DNA of 57,500 nt from Methylobacterium sp. J-048 (GTDB taxonomy: Bacteria > Pseudomonadota > Alphaproteobacteria > Rhizobiales > Beijerinckiaceae), in contig NZ_JAKSYL010000074.1 of NCBI RefSeq assembly GCF_022829515.1, positions 1 through 57,500 on the forward strand. Direction: 5' to 3'. Within the stretch, counting starts at the first letter, position 1; each line of letters starts with the position of its first letter. Both the position numbers and the translations under genes were made by a program. The notes beneath the pieces were generated by a model that worked only from the letters and a program-made list of their open reading frames with translations, did not search any database and had not been told where the DNA came from. Shown here piece after piece: positions 30,927 through 40,200 of the stretch.

Positions 30927-31193
30927 ATGACCCGCACGATCACGATCCTCGGCCTCTCGGCCCTGCTGCCGATGCTGGCCGCGACGGCCGCTGCGGCGCA
31001 GTCCCAGACCGGAACCGGCGGAGGACCGACCTCGACGGTCACGGCGCCGCACACCTCGCCCGTGGGGCGCACCATGCCGCCGGTCTCCGGCGCCGGCGAG
31101 GCCACCCCGAACGATCGCCGCAACCGCACCCGCGAGCAGATCCAGGACGACAAGATCTCCCAGGGCATTTGCATCGGCTGCAGCCCGAAGTAG
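30927..31193 (+). CDS. Small secreted protein, 88 residues
   Basis: Not recognised. Signal peptide: MTRTITILGLSALLPMLAAT then AAAAQS, a likely cleavage site. The mature part is Thr/Gly/Pro-rich, then charged (NDRRNRTREQIQDDKISQG), and ends with the motif CIGCSPK. The two cysteines could form a disulphide or bind metal. An AAGGAGATCC ribosome-binding stretch lies upstream. Divergent from opgC across 160 bases that must hold both promoters. Confidence 0.7.
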   Translation: MTRTITILGLSALLPMLAATAAAAQSQTGTGGGPTSTVTAPHTSPVGRTMPPVSGAGEATPNDRRNRTREQIQDDKISQGICIGCSPK

Positions 31194-31333
31194 CGGGGAG
31201 GTCGTCGCCCTGCCTCGACGGCTAGAATATTCCCATCTCACTGGATGATAGAGGCCTTTCAAAAACTCCCTCTGCGCCGTCCCGTGCAGAGGGAAGCTTT
31301 CGCTGAACCTCCGTTTCGCGAGGCGCTCCGAGA

Positions 31334-31485
31334 TCAGACGCCCGGACCTTGGCTCACGACGATCTCGTATGTGTCATTCCCGACTGGAACGGTGATGACA
31401 TACGCCTTGACCTGACCGGCATCGCCGGCGGGCGGCCTCATCTGCAATTGGCCGCCGACCCACTTGGCTCACCGTATTCCATCAT
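31334..31485 (-). pseudogene. Tiny frameshifted ORF downstream of the micro-operon
   Basis: Reading from ATG 31485, MMEYGE is followed after a one-base slip by KWVGGQLQMRPPAGDAGQ and VKAYVITVPVGNDTYEIVV, ending GPGV at TGA 31334. The two parts together would be 50 residues if one base were restored near 31465-31470. The second part has a regular beta-strand-like pattern and reads as protein. It starts 10 bases after the stop of the 57-residue gene. It might instead be a short ORF from the internal ATG. The rest of 31194-31333 shows no gene. Confidence 0.35.
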
Positions 31486-31495
31486 GGCGGTCTGT

Positions 31496-31669
31496 CTATT
31501 CACCCGCCGCCGGGACGCGTAGAATTTTCGCGACGTCGTAGGTCTCGGTCACCTTCTTGGGATCGGTCTTCGCTGTTGTGCGCCGATTGAGGATCCAGAG
31601 ACCGCCGAGCGAGCCAGCCAATATCAAGGCCGGCAGCACGAACAAGACGAAGATATCGACGCCGGTCAT
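31496..31669 (-). CDS. Small membrane protein, 57 residues
   Basis: Not recognised. It begins MTGVDIFVLFVLPALILAGS, a single membrane helix, and ends with a charged cytoplasmic-type tail (NRRTTAKTDPKKVTETYDVA). The start overlaps the stop of the 75-residue gene as ATGA. An in-frame upstream start at 31735 would add 22 residues lying antisense-like over its neighbour, so it is less likely. Member of the four-gene micro-operon. Confidence 0.6.
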   Translation of the reverse strand: MTGVDIFVLFVLPALILAGSLGGLWILNRRTTAKTDPKKVTETYDVAKILRVPAAGE

Positions 31670-31893
31670 GCCTCGTACCTCGCAAGGAGCCAGCCCCGTC
31701 CGAAAAGATGGACCCCGCATGCGGCGGCAAACCACAGCAGAATGGACGCTACATATATGGCACCGGCCTCATGCTGCACCAAGAGTTCGCGCGCCCGCGC
31801 CGCCGGAGCTATGACGCCAGCGACCGCGACCGCAATGCTGATATTATTCAGCCACGTTGCGGTGAGCTTTTCGGCTTCTTGCTTCGCGCTCAT
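31666..31893 (-). CDS. Small two-helix membrane protein, 75 residues
   Basis: Not recognised. After a polar start (MSAKQEAEKLTATWLN) come two hydrophobic segments, ISIAVAVAGVIAPA at about 18-31 and IYVASILLWFAAACGVHLFG at about 46-65, with a basic end. Topology is probably a hairpin with both ends in the cytoplasm. Both borders overlap its neighbours as ATGA. Third gene of the micro-operon. Confidence 0.65.
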   Translation of the reverse strand: MSAKQEAEKLTATWLNNISIAVAVAGVIAPAARARELLVQHEAGAIYVASILLWFAAACGVHLFGRGWLLARYEA

Positions 31894-32141
31894 TCGGGCA
31901 GGCTGCTGAAATCGTATCCCGACATGACCTGGCTCACGACACTCTGAACATCGTCGATGAATTTATGCCTGTCGGGCGGGCTCAGATCGCGTGTCGAGCT
32001 AAGTACATTTTGAATGTGTTTGTTTGTGTTTCCGATATAGTCCTGTGCAGCCTTTCGGCTACCTTCTTTCATGGCCAAATTTGCCAGGATGTGGGTCACA
32101 AGAATTTTCAGTGCAGCAATTTCCGCTTCTTGCGAAACCAT
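31890..32141 (-). CDS. Small soluble helical protein, 83 residues
   Basis: Not recognised. Predicted helical and polar: EIAALKILVTHILANLAMKE, SRKAAQDYIGNTNKHIQNVL, DRHKFIDDVQSVVSQVM. No membrane segment. GAGGGGG lies 7 bases before ATG 32141, a good ribosome site, so this start is firm. Codon use is less GC-biased than in neighbouring operons, suggesting recent acquisition. Its stop overlaps the next gene as ATGA. Confidence 0.7.
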   Translation of the reverse strand: MVSQEAEIAALKILVTHILANLAMKEGSRKAAQDYIGNTNKHIQNVLSSTRDLSPPDRHKFIDDVQSVVSQVMSGYDFSSLPE

Positions 32142-32350
32142 CAATGTGCCCCCTCGGAAACCTCGCGGTGGCACCGGTCTCGATGACTCGCAAGCCAGCT
32201 TTTCAAGGAGTGCGGAAAAGCATCTCGGAGGGACGTAAAGGACTCATCCCTTGCCTGCATTTGCGCGAAAGCGCCCGGCATGCGGACAATCGCTTCCGTC
32301 ATGCTGGCTTTCGGGCGGCTCCCCAGCTGTTTCGCGCCGTGAATCATCAT
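32141..32350 (-). CDS. Possible first gene of the micro-operon, 69 residues
   Basis: Not recognised. From ATG 32350 it reads MMIHGAKQLGSRPKASMTEA and then AFAQMQARDESFTSLRDAFP. Its TGA overlaps the next ATG as TGATG, matching the tight packing of the following genes, which is the main support. No good ribosome-binding site is seen. It could be non-coding leader. The remaining 32351-32508 before rfbA contains a GAGGTGGGAGGGG fragment of the palindromic repeat family and no gene. Confidence 0.4.
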   Translation of the reverse strand: MMIHGAKQLGSRPKASMTEAIVRMPGAFAQMQARDESFTSLRDAFPHSLKSWLASHRDRCHREVSEGAH

Positions 32351-32508
32351 TGCTGAGTCATAGCGCCGAAAAAAAGCGGCCTGCAATCTGGTCGCCGCTT
32401 ACCCTCGACCCAACCGGTCGCACGCGCCTCTCCCTCACCCGAGGTGGGAGGGGATAAAGCGCGTTTCGGGCATCAGCTATCAACTCGGCTCAATGAGGCT
32501 GGCCAGGA

Positions 32509-33399
32509 TCACCGCAACGCGAGTTCGTCCTCGCTCTCGCGGGCGAGGCGGAGCAGGTTCTGGCCGTAATTGGTCTTGGCAAACATCTCGCCGCGGGCGA
32601 TCAGCTGGTCGCGGGTGATGAAGTTCTGCAGGAAGGCGATCTCCTCCAGGCAGGCCACCTGGAGACCCTGGCGGTTCTGCAGGGTGCGTACGAACTCGCT
32701 CGCCTCCAGCAGGCTATCATGGGTCCCGGTGTCGAGCCAGGCATAGCCGCGCGACATCCGCTCCACGTAGAGCTGGCCGCGCTCGAGATAGGCCTCGTTG
32801 ACGCTGGTGATCTCCAGCTCGCCCCGGGCCGAGGGCTTCACGGCGGCGGCGATGTCGAGCACTTGGTTGTCGTAGAAGTACAGGCCGGTCACCGCCCAGG
32901 TCGATTCCGGGTTCTGCGGCTTCTCGACGATCTTGGTCGGCCGCCCGGTCTTGTCGAGATTGACCACGCCGTAGGCCTGCGGGTTGTCGACATGGTAGGC
33001 GAACACCGTCGCGCCGTCCTTGCGGGCGCGCGCCTGGTTCAGCAGCTCGCGCATGCCGGCGCCGAAGAACAGGTTGTCGCCCAGGATCAGCGCGACATCG
33101 TCGGTGCCGACGAAATCGCGCCCGATCACGAAGGCCTGGGCGAGGCCCTCCGGCCGCGGCTGCACCGCGTAGGTGAATTGCAGGCCGAACTGCTCGCCGG
33201 TGCCGAACAGGCGCTTGTAGTTGTCGAGATGCTCCGGCGAGGAAATGATCAGGATCTCGCGGATGCCGGCGAGCATCAGCACCGAGATCGGGTAGTAGAT
33301 CATCGGCTTGTCGTAGACCGGCAGCAGCTGCTTGTTGATCGACAGCGTCGCCGGATGCAGGCGCGTGCCGGATCCGCCGGCCAGAACGATGCCCTTCAT
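32509..33399 (-). CDS. rfbA: Glucose-1-phosphate thymidylyltransferase
   Basis: Makes dTDP-glucose, first step of dTDP-L-rhamnose synthesis. The 296-residue protein opens MKGIVLAGGSGTRLHPATLS (nucleotide-binding G-G-x-G-T-R-L) and contains QLLPVYDKPMIYYP, ALILGDNLFFGAG, IVEKPQNPES and the late AWLDTGTHDSLLEAS. The start overlaps the rfbD stop as ATGA. It is last in the operon C-B-D-A. Confidence 0.97.
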   Translation of the reverse strand: MKGIVLAGGSGTRLHPATLSINKQLLPVYDKPMIYYPISVLMLAGIREILIISSPEHLDNYKRLFGTGEQFGLQFTYAVQPRPEGLAQAFVIGRDFVGTDDVALILGDNLFFGAGMRELLNQARARKDGATVFAYHVDNPQAYGVVNLDKTGRPTKIVEKPQNPESTWAVTGLYFYDNQVLDIAAAVKPSARGELEITSVNEAYLERGQLYVERMSRGYAWLDTGTHDSLLEASEFVRTLQNRQGLQVACLEEIAFLQNFITRDQLIARGEMFAKTNYGQNLLRLARESEDELALR

Positions 33400-34301
33400 G
33401 GCTTGGAAGCTCCCTCTCGAACCGGCCCCACGAGCCGGTCCAGGATGTCGTCGAGCGCCGCCTGCCAGGGCCGGGGCGCGAGGCCGTAGGCCGCGGTCAG
33501 GCTGTCGGTGGACAGGCGCGAATTGGCTGGCCGCCGGGCCGGTGTCGGATAGGCGGAGGTCGGGATGCCGTTCACCGGGATCGACCGGCCGCCGCGCCGG
33601 GCAGACCCCGCCACGATCGCCTCGGCGAAGCCGTGCCAGGTTGTGGCGCCGGCATTGACGCAATGGAACGTCCCGGTGGGCGCAGCCGGATCCTCGGCAA
33701 GCCGCCGGGCGATGGTCGCCAGCGCGGCGGCGAGGTCAGCGGCGGAGGTTGGGCAGCCGTGCTGGTCGTCGACCACCGTCAGGGCGTCGCGCTCGCCGGC
33801 CAGCCGCAGCATCGTCTTGACGAAGTTGCCCCGGTGCGGGCTCACCACCCAGGCGGTGCGCACGATCGCGTGGCGCGGGTTGGCACTGCGCACGGCGAGT
33901 TCGCCCGCGGCCTTGCTGGCGCCGTAGACGCTCTGCGGGTCGATCGGCTCGTCCGGCGCGTAGGCCCCCTCGGGCTTCGTGCCGGCGAAGACGTAGTCGG
34001 TCGAGACGTGCACGAGCGGGATTTTTTTTTGGGCCGTGGCGGCCGCCAGGATCGCCGTGGCGAGGGCGTTGAGGCGCCAGGCCTCGACCACGTCGGACTC
34101 GGCCTTGTCGACGGCGGTGTAGGCGGCGGTGTTGATCACCGCCCGGTAAGCGCGCGCGTCCAGGGTCCGGGCGACGGCGCCCGGATCGGTGATGTCGAGT
34201 TCTGCCCGGCTCGGCGCGTGCACCGCCACGCCGGCGGGCCAAGCCAGGGCCTGCAGCTCGGTGCCGACCTGTCCGCCGCCGCCGAGGACCAGGATGTCCA
34301 T
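33396..34301 (-). CDS. rfbD: dTDP-4-dehydrorhamnose reductase
   Basis: Final NAD(P)H-dependent reduction to dTDP-L-rhamnose. The 301-residue SDR protein has the Rossmann MDILVLGGGGQVGTELQAL, NTAAYTAVDKAESD, HVSTDYVFAG, and the catalytic YGASK. Its ATG overlaps the rfbB stop as TGATG. An A9 run in the coding strand (34022-34030, within AQKKIP) is exceptional for this DNA and could slip during replication or transcription. Confidence 0.96.
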   Translation of the reverse strand: MDILVLGGGGQVGTELQALAWPAGVAVHAPSRAELDITDPGAVARTLDARAYRAVINTAAYTAVDKAESDVVEAWRLNALATAILAAATAQKKIPLVHVSTDYVFAGTKPEGAYAPDEPIDPQSVYGASKAAGELAVRSANPRHAIVRTAWVVSPHRGNFVKTMLRLAGERDALTVVDDQHGCPTSAADLAAALATIARRLAEDPAAPTGTFHCVNAGATTWHGFAEAIVAGSARRGGRSIPVNGIPTSAYPTPARRPANSRLSTDSLTAAYGLAPRPWQAALDDILDRLVGPVREGASKP

Positions 34302-35350
34302 CAGCTTGTCAGCCCGAGGCGCTCGCCCGTGTAGCGGCCCTCGCGGATCGGGCGCCACCAGCTCTCGTTGTTGAGGTACCAGGCCACGGTCTCTTCGAGC
34401 GCCTGCTCGAAGGTCTTCTGCGGCCGCCAGCCGAGCTCGGTCTCGGCCTTGGTGCAGTCGATGGCGTAGCGCCGGTCATGGCCCGGCCGGTCGGTGACGA
34501 AGCTGATCAGCTTCTCGTGGGGGCCGTGCTCCGGCCGCAACCGGTCGAAGGCCGCGCACAGCGCCTTTACCACCGCGAGGTTGTTGCGCACGGCGCGGCC
34601 GCCGAGCAGGTAGGTGTTGCCGATGCGGCCGCGCTCCAGCACCGCGACCAGGCCCTTGGCGTGGTCCTCGACATGGATCCAGTCGCGCTCGTTCAGGCCG
34701 TCGCCGTAGACCGGCAGCTTCTTGCCCTCGAGGGCGTTGAGGATCATCAGTGGGATCAGCTTTTCCGGGAAGTGCCGCGGCCCATAATTGTTCGAGCAGT
34801 TGGTCACCAGCACCGGCAGCCCGTAGGTCTCGTGCCAGGCCCGCGCCAGGTGATCGGAGGCGGCCTTCGAGGCCGAGTAGGGCGAGCGCGGATCGTAGCG
34901 GCTGTCCTCGGTGAAGAACGCCCCCGGGGGCAGCGAGCCGTAGACCTCGTCGGTGGAGACGTGCAGGAACCGGAAGGTTTCTTTGTCCGCCTCCGGCAGG
35001 GCTTCGTAGTAGCCCCGGGCGCCGTCCAGCATGGTCTGGGTGCCGATCACATTGGTGCGCACGAACGCGCCCGGATCGGTGATCGAGCGGTCGACATGGC
35101 TCTCGGCGGCCAGATGCATCACCGCCTGCGGCTTGAAACCGGCGATGGCGGCCTGCACGGCGGCGCGGTCGCAGATATCCGCTTCGACCAACCGGTGGCG
35201 TGGGTTGTCGGCCAGGGACGCCAAAGAAATCGGGTTGGCCGCGTAGGTCATCGCGTCGAGGGTGCAGACCTCGTGGCCGAGATCGTTGACGAGGTGCAGC
35301 ACCAACGCCGAGCCGATGAAGCCGCAGCCTCCGGTCACGAGAATGCGCAT
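34301..35350 (-). CDS. rfbB: dTDP-glucose 4,6-dehydratase
   Basis: NAD-dependent dehydratase, second step of the rhamnose pathway. The 349-residue product starts MRILVTGGCGFIGSALVLHL and has HLAAESHVDRSI, FLHVSTDEVYGSL with the catalytic Asp/Glu pair, YSASKAASDHLARAW with the YxxxK, and NCSNNYGPRHFPEKLIPLMI. About 120 bases without a gene separate it from rfbC upstream. Confidence 0.97.
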   Translation of the reverse strand: MRILVTGGCGFIGSALVLHLVNDLGHEVCTLDAMTYAANPISLASLADNPRHRLVEADICDRAAVQAAIAGFKPQAVMHLAAESHVDRSITDPGAFVRTNVIGTQTMLDGARGYYEALPEADKETFRFLHVSTDEVYGSLPPGAFFTEDSRYDPRSPYSASKAASDHLARAWHETYGLPVLVTNCSNNYGPRHFPEKLIPLMILNALEGKKLPVYGDGLNERDWIHVEDHAKGLVAVLERGRIGNTYLLGGRAVRNNLAVVKALCAAFDRLRPEHGPHEKLISFVTDRPGHDRRYAIDCTKAETELGWRPQKTFEQALEETVAWYLNNESWWRPIREGRYTGERLGLTS

Positions 35351-35471
35351 GGCGGGTCCCCTTCGGATCGATCGCGTCTGGAAATGAGCGGCCGGGAGCT
35401 AAAGACCGCCCGGCGTGACGAAAATACGGCCCGGCCGCTTGGCGGCCGAAAACATCGGTTCAGAACACCGT

Positions 35472-36023
35472 TCAGAAGACCTGGCCGAGCGCGGCGAGCC
35501 GGGGGGCGCGACGGTCCTTGTCGGACAGGATCGCGGCCGCGCCGGATACCGGCCACGGGATCCCGATCTCGGGATCGTCCCAGGCCAAAGCTCGGTCGTG
35601 CTCCGGGCTGTAATAGGCGTCGACCTTGTAGGCGACCATGACGTCCGGGGTCAGGGTGCAGAAGCCGTGGGCGAAGCCGTGCGGGATGTAGAGCTGCTCG
35701 CCGTTCTCGGCATCGAGCGTCACGGCGACGTACTGGCCGAAGGTCGGCGAGGCGCTGCGGATATCGACCGCGACGTCGAGGATCGCGCCCTGGAGCACCC
35801 GAATCAGCTTGGCCTGGGCCTGCGGGGCGATCTGGAAATGCAAGCCGCGGATCGTGCCCTGCGGGGCCGAGAACGACTGGTTGTCCTGCACGAACGGCGT
35901 GGTGATCCCGGCCTTGGCCATCACGTCGGCCCGAAACGTCTCGGAGAACCAGCCGCGGCTGTCGCCGAAGCGCTTCAGCTTGATGCGCTTCACGTCCGGA
36001 ATTTCGGTGTCGATCACGTCCAT
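35472..36023 (-). CDS. rfbC: dTDP-4-dehydrorhamnose 3,5-epimerase
   Basis: Cupin epimerase, third step of the rhamnose pathway. At 183 residues from ATG 36023 it matches the family; motifs are RGWFSETFRADVM, QDNQSFSAPQGTIRGLHFQ with the catalytic histidine, and YIPHGFAHGFCTLTPDVMVA. GGAGGG lies 10 bases upstream. An open frame to 36149 exists but lacks homology. Likely first gene of the operon; the 212 bases to the next divergent gene should contain its promoter. Confidence 0.96.
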   Translation of the reverse strand: MDVIDTEIPDVKRIKLKRFGDSRGWFSETFRADVMAKAGITTPFVQDNQSFSAPQGTIRGLHFQIAPQAQAKLIRVLQGAILDVAVDIRSASPTFGQYVAVTLDAENGEQLYIPHGFAHGFCTLTPDVMVAYKVDAYYSPEHDRALAWDDPEIGIPWPVSGAAAILSDKDRRAPRLAALGQVF

Positions 36024-36235
36024 GCCAGCGCGTCCCTCCCCGCGGATGTCGGCGGCCAGCCCCGCAGACATCTCCGCCCCGGTCGTCCAGGGCATCGCGC
36101 CCGCCGCGCCGAGAACAACCTCGATGATCGACCCGCGACTTCCGGTCATTCGCCGGCCGTGTCAAGGCGTGCTGCCTGCGGGGATGTTCGCCCGGGCGGT
36201 TTTCGCAAGGATTGGTCTTGAGTTATGGGGCGCCG

Positions 36236-37141
36236 ATGACGGGTGGACCGGTCGAGTCCCTGCTGCGCGACCTCTTGGCCGACCCGGCCTGCGCCTGGAG
36301 CCTCGGCGCCTACGGGGCGGTGGCTGCCTTCTCCCGGGATCCGGCTGAGCCGGTGGCGGTCCGCGATGACGGGCGGATCGGGCTGGCGACGGCGCGCGGC
36401 GCGGTTGCGCTCGCTGCGACGGCGGACCTCGTGCCCTTCGCCTACGAGACCGGTTTTACCGGCGGCTGGAGCCAGGCGGTTGCATTGTGCCTGCCGGAGA
36501 CGGCCTGCGCCATGGGCCGGCGCGACGTGCTGACCGAACTCGGGCCGGATGCGACGGCCGCGCGAGCGCTGGATCGCGGGGCGATCCTGTTCGATCTCGG
36601 CCTCGGGCTCCGGGCGGTCGATGCCTGCGTCCGGGTGGCCGATCCCGGCCTGATCAATGATCTGCGGGCCGCCGCCGGCCGGCCGATCTTCGCCCCCGGC
36701 AATCCGGTCGGCCCCATGCTCGTCGCGGCGAGCCCCCACCGGGTGTTCCTGGCCCGGTTCGGCCGGATCGAAGTGTACACACCAATCCCGCGCGAAGGCG
36801 GCGCGAGCGCCCCCGGGCCGCATACCCACATCCTGCCAAAGCTCCTGCGGCTCGGTCGGACGCACGCGGCGACCGCGCCCGTCCCCGCCGGACTGGTGCC
36901 CTGCGCGGCGCTTCATCCGGCGCATCCCGCCAAGGACGCGGCGGGCCGCCGGGCCGGCTTCGACGCCGCCCGCCACGCCGCCTTCGGGTATCTCCTCGAC
37001 GCCTGGGGCGATCCGGTGCTGACCGCGCTCCGGCGCACGGTGCTGGCCGGCGGCGAGCCTGATCCGGCCCTAGCCGATGGACGCTTCGCCAGATCGGCGA
37101 TCCGGGCGGCCCGAGCGCAGGTTTTGGCGATGCGTGACTGA
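36236..37141 (+). CDS. Conserved hypothetical protein, 301 residues
   Basis: No firm function. A soluble alpha/beta-looking protein without signal peptide. Features are an early GPVESLLRDLLADPACAWSL, a glycine-rich FDLGLGLRAVDACVRVADPG, and a HTHILPKLL motif at about 200 followed by AALHPAHPAK, giving several histidines that could bind a metal. It may belong to an uncharacterised family (DUF6925-like by memory, unverified). ATG 36236 preferred over a TTG eight codons upstream. Divergent from rfbC. Confidence 0.75.
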   Translation: MTGGPVESLLRDLLADPACAWSLGAYGAVAAFSRDPAEPVAVRDDGRIGLATARGAVALAATADLVPFAYETGFTGGWSQAVALCLPETACAMGRRDVLTELGPDATAARALDRGAILFDLGLGLRAVDACVRVADPGLINDLRAAAGRPIFAPGNPVGPMLVAASPHRVFLARFGRIEVYTPIPREGGASAPGPHTHILPKLLRLGRTHAATAPVPAGLVPCAALHPAHPAKDAAGRRAGFDAARHAAFGYLLDAWGDPVLTALRRTVLAGGEPDPALADGRFARSAIRAARAQVLAMRD

Positions 37142-37150
37142 TCACCTCTA

Positions 37151-37244
37151 CCGTCATTGCGAGCGCAGCGAAGCAACCTAGGGCAGCGCGCGATCCCAAG
37201 ATGTGGCGCGTCCCTGGGTTGCTTCGCTGCGCTCGCAATGACGG
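37151..37244. repeat. Perfect 28-base inverted repeat
   Basis: Arms CCGTCATTGCGAGCGCAGCG+AAGCAACC (37151-37178) and its exact complement (37217-37244) with a 38-base spacer. The sequence 'GTCATTGCGAGCGCAGCGAAGCAA' is a palindromic repeat common in alphaproteobacteria. It lies between two converging genes and may act as a bidirectional terminator. Confidence 0.92.
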
Positions 37245-37298
37245 TGGTGGCTGGTGTGAACCCTTCGACCGACCAACCTCCGTCAACCCAAAATGCTT

Positions 37299-40200
37299 TC
37301 AGCGAACCGGCGGCGGAGGGGGCGGCGCCAGCAGTGGGGCCAGCGCCGGGTGGTCGCCGGCGGCGATCCAGGCTCCGCCTTGCGGGTGGATCTGGGTGGC
37401 CGCGCTCAGGGCGCCCGCGCGGGCCTGGACCACGAGTTCGGCGAGGGAAAACGGGCCTTCGACCGTGTCCCGGTAGACGTAGAACTGAATGGCCGGCGGC
37501 GGCGGCGGCGGCGGGACGGGCGCGGCTGGGTTGGCGAGGCGGAACAGGACCTCGGTCGTGAAAGCTGACGGCTCGATCACGCGCTTGTCCACGGCCCGCA
37601 GGGCCGGCGGGTCGGACGGGTCGCGGTTGGCTTCCTCGGCGGGCACGTCGGTGAGGCTGCCCGGAATCGGCTTGGTCCAGGCCTCGATGTGCGCGAGCAA
37701 CGCGTCGAACAGACGGTCGGGATCCCCCGGCAAGCCGCCGGCCTCGACGGCGCCTTGGCGCCAGCGGCGGCTCAGCGCGTCGGCCACGGCGTGGCCGATG
37801 CCGCCGACCCTCGCCTCGGCGTCGAAATTCACCGTCTCGCGCCGGGGCGCGTAGGCGCGCTTGGCGGTCCAGGCGAACAGGGCCGCCATCGCTAGGTTCT
37901 GGACCGGCGACAGGGCCGCTTCGGCCTCGGCGAGCTGGGCCGCGATCGCCGCGCGCTGGATCCGGTCGAACAGCTTGCGCCGCAGGGTCCGCTCCGAGCC
38001 GACGCTGCGCCAGTCACCCGGCTCGAAGGCGAAGCGCCACAGGCCGGTCTCGGGGGCGCGCTGGAGCAGGCCGAGGCAGACCGCGCGCAGGAACAGCGAC
38101 AGGGTCTCGCGCAGGGCGTCCGATTCCTCGGCCGAGGGGGCGACCGGGTCCGGGAAGCGCAGATAGTCCTTGTGGTTGTGGAGCGGGATCGCGTCGAGCC
38201 GGTCGAGCTCCTGCGCGTAGGCGTTGCGCCAGTCGCGCCGCAGGGGGCCGAGCACGTCGAGCGGCACGCCGGACAGCTCGCAGTAGCAGACGATGCGGCC
38301 GCGCTGGCTCGATTCCAGGAAGCCGATCTCGCCGGCGCCGAGCACCGGCGGCAGGCTCGCCCGCAGGATCGGGCCGAACTCGGCCTGGAAGGCGCGCGAG
38401 CCCTCCACCGCCAGGATCGTCTTGAACTGGTCGCCGCCCGGGCTGAAGGCGTCGAACCGCGCGTAGATCCACGGCATGCAGCGCAGCAGCATCAGCTCCA
38501 GGGTCTCGCGCTGCCGGGCGGGGGGCAATTCGCGGAGCGCATCCAGCGCCGAGGGGATGCGAGCGCGGTGCGGCCCGAGCCGGCGCCGGGCCATGTCGCG
38601 CACGGCGTTGAGCAGGTCGGCGCGGGTCTCCTCCTCGCGCAGCAGGGCGAAGATCGCGCGCGACCCGCCATAGGCCCGGAACGCCTCGCGCGCCCAGGCC
38701 AGCTGCTCGGCCGGCGCGACGGCGATTTTTTCGGGCAGGTCGCCCGAGGGCAGGACCAGGAAGGTGCCGCCCGACGGGCGCTCGATGGCGTTGCGGATCT
38801 CGGCGATGTCGAGGCGCAGCTCGCGCATCAGCCGGCCGACATCCTCGTGGCCCTGGTTCAGGGCGCCGAGCAGGCCGTCGTAGCGGGCGGCCCCGGTCTC
38901 GGGGTCGCGCCCGGTCCGCGAGCCGAGCCTGGCCGAGACCCGGCGCAGCAGCTCGGCCGCCTCGCGGGCGGCCACCGACCGGATGCGCAGGACGCAGGAG
39001 CCGCGCAGATCCTCCCGGGCCTGCTCCAGGTAACGCTCGGCGTCGCGGCGATGGGAGAAGATCAGGCCGGGGCGGACTTGGTCGAGCCGGCTGAGCGAGG
39101 CGGAAAAATGCTCGGCCAGCATCTCGTCGGCGAGCCGCGCATAGGTGTCGGCGGCGGCGGTGAGGCGAGCGAGCGCCCCGCCGCTATCGGCCTCGATTAG
39201 GTCCTTCACCCCCTCGATCAGCGCGCGGGCATAGTCGAGGCCGCCGCGCTCCTGGTCGTCGAGCAGGCGGTAGAGGGCGGCCGGCAGCGCCCCGTCCTTG
39301 TCGGAGAGCCACGCCGCCTCGAGCTTGGCGCGCACGTCCAGCACCTCGGCGCCGCGGGGGCCGTAGGCCGCGCCCGAGCCGGTGCGGCCGAGGATGTCGT
39401 CGCGCAGGCGCTCGGCCTCCTTGCGCAGGTTCGGGGCCCAGTCCCGGGGGCTGGCGATCTCGGCCTTGATCGCGTCCACCGCCTCCTCGACGCCGAGCGC
39501 CACCGATTCCTGGATCGATGAGCCGTCCGCCCGCTGCAGCAGGGTGCCGACGAGGTCGTATTCGGGGATGCCGGGGGGCGCCGGGCGGAGCACCTTCGGG
39601 AAGGCCTCGAAGGCGGAAAAGCGCAGGGCGAGGCGGTCGGCGGCGAAGCGGTCGCGCTCCTCGACCGTGGGGATGTGGCGCTCCGCCAGACGTTCCCCTT
39701 GCCCGCGGGCGACGCCGAAGAACGCCTCGACCATGCCGAGACCGGCCCGGGCGGCGTGCTCCTCGAATTCGAGGCTGCCGCGGGTGGCGAGCACGGCCTG
39801 GCCGAGCGCCGAGTAGTTGAGGGAGAACAGGGCGGCCCGGCCGGCGCGGTCCGGGCTCGGCGGCGCCCATTTGCGCATCTTGTGCTGGGTCAGGTTGACC
39901 CCCGTCGAGCGCTTGCGGCCGGAGAATTCGGAATTGCCGAAATCCTCGAACAGCACGTCGGCCATCATGTCGTAGAGGTCGCCGATCGCGCCGGTGCGCT
40001 GGTCGGCGAGGTTCTGGGTGTCGAACAGGTAGACGTCGCTGAACGGCCGCTCGACCCCGCGGGCGACCCGGGCGTGGTCGCCCCAGCTCTCGACATAGGG
40101 CGGCTCCGGATTGCCGCGCATGGCGTATTCCAGCTCGGACAGGGTCGCGACGCCGTTGGCGAAGACCCGGTCCTTGTTGGCTCCGACATAGCCCGAGGGC

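Noticed and set aside
36023..36149. N-terminal extension of rfbC
   Set aside because: The extra 42 residues lack similarity to the family and a good ribosome site precedes ATG 36023.
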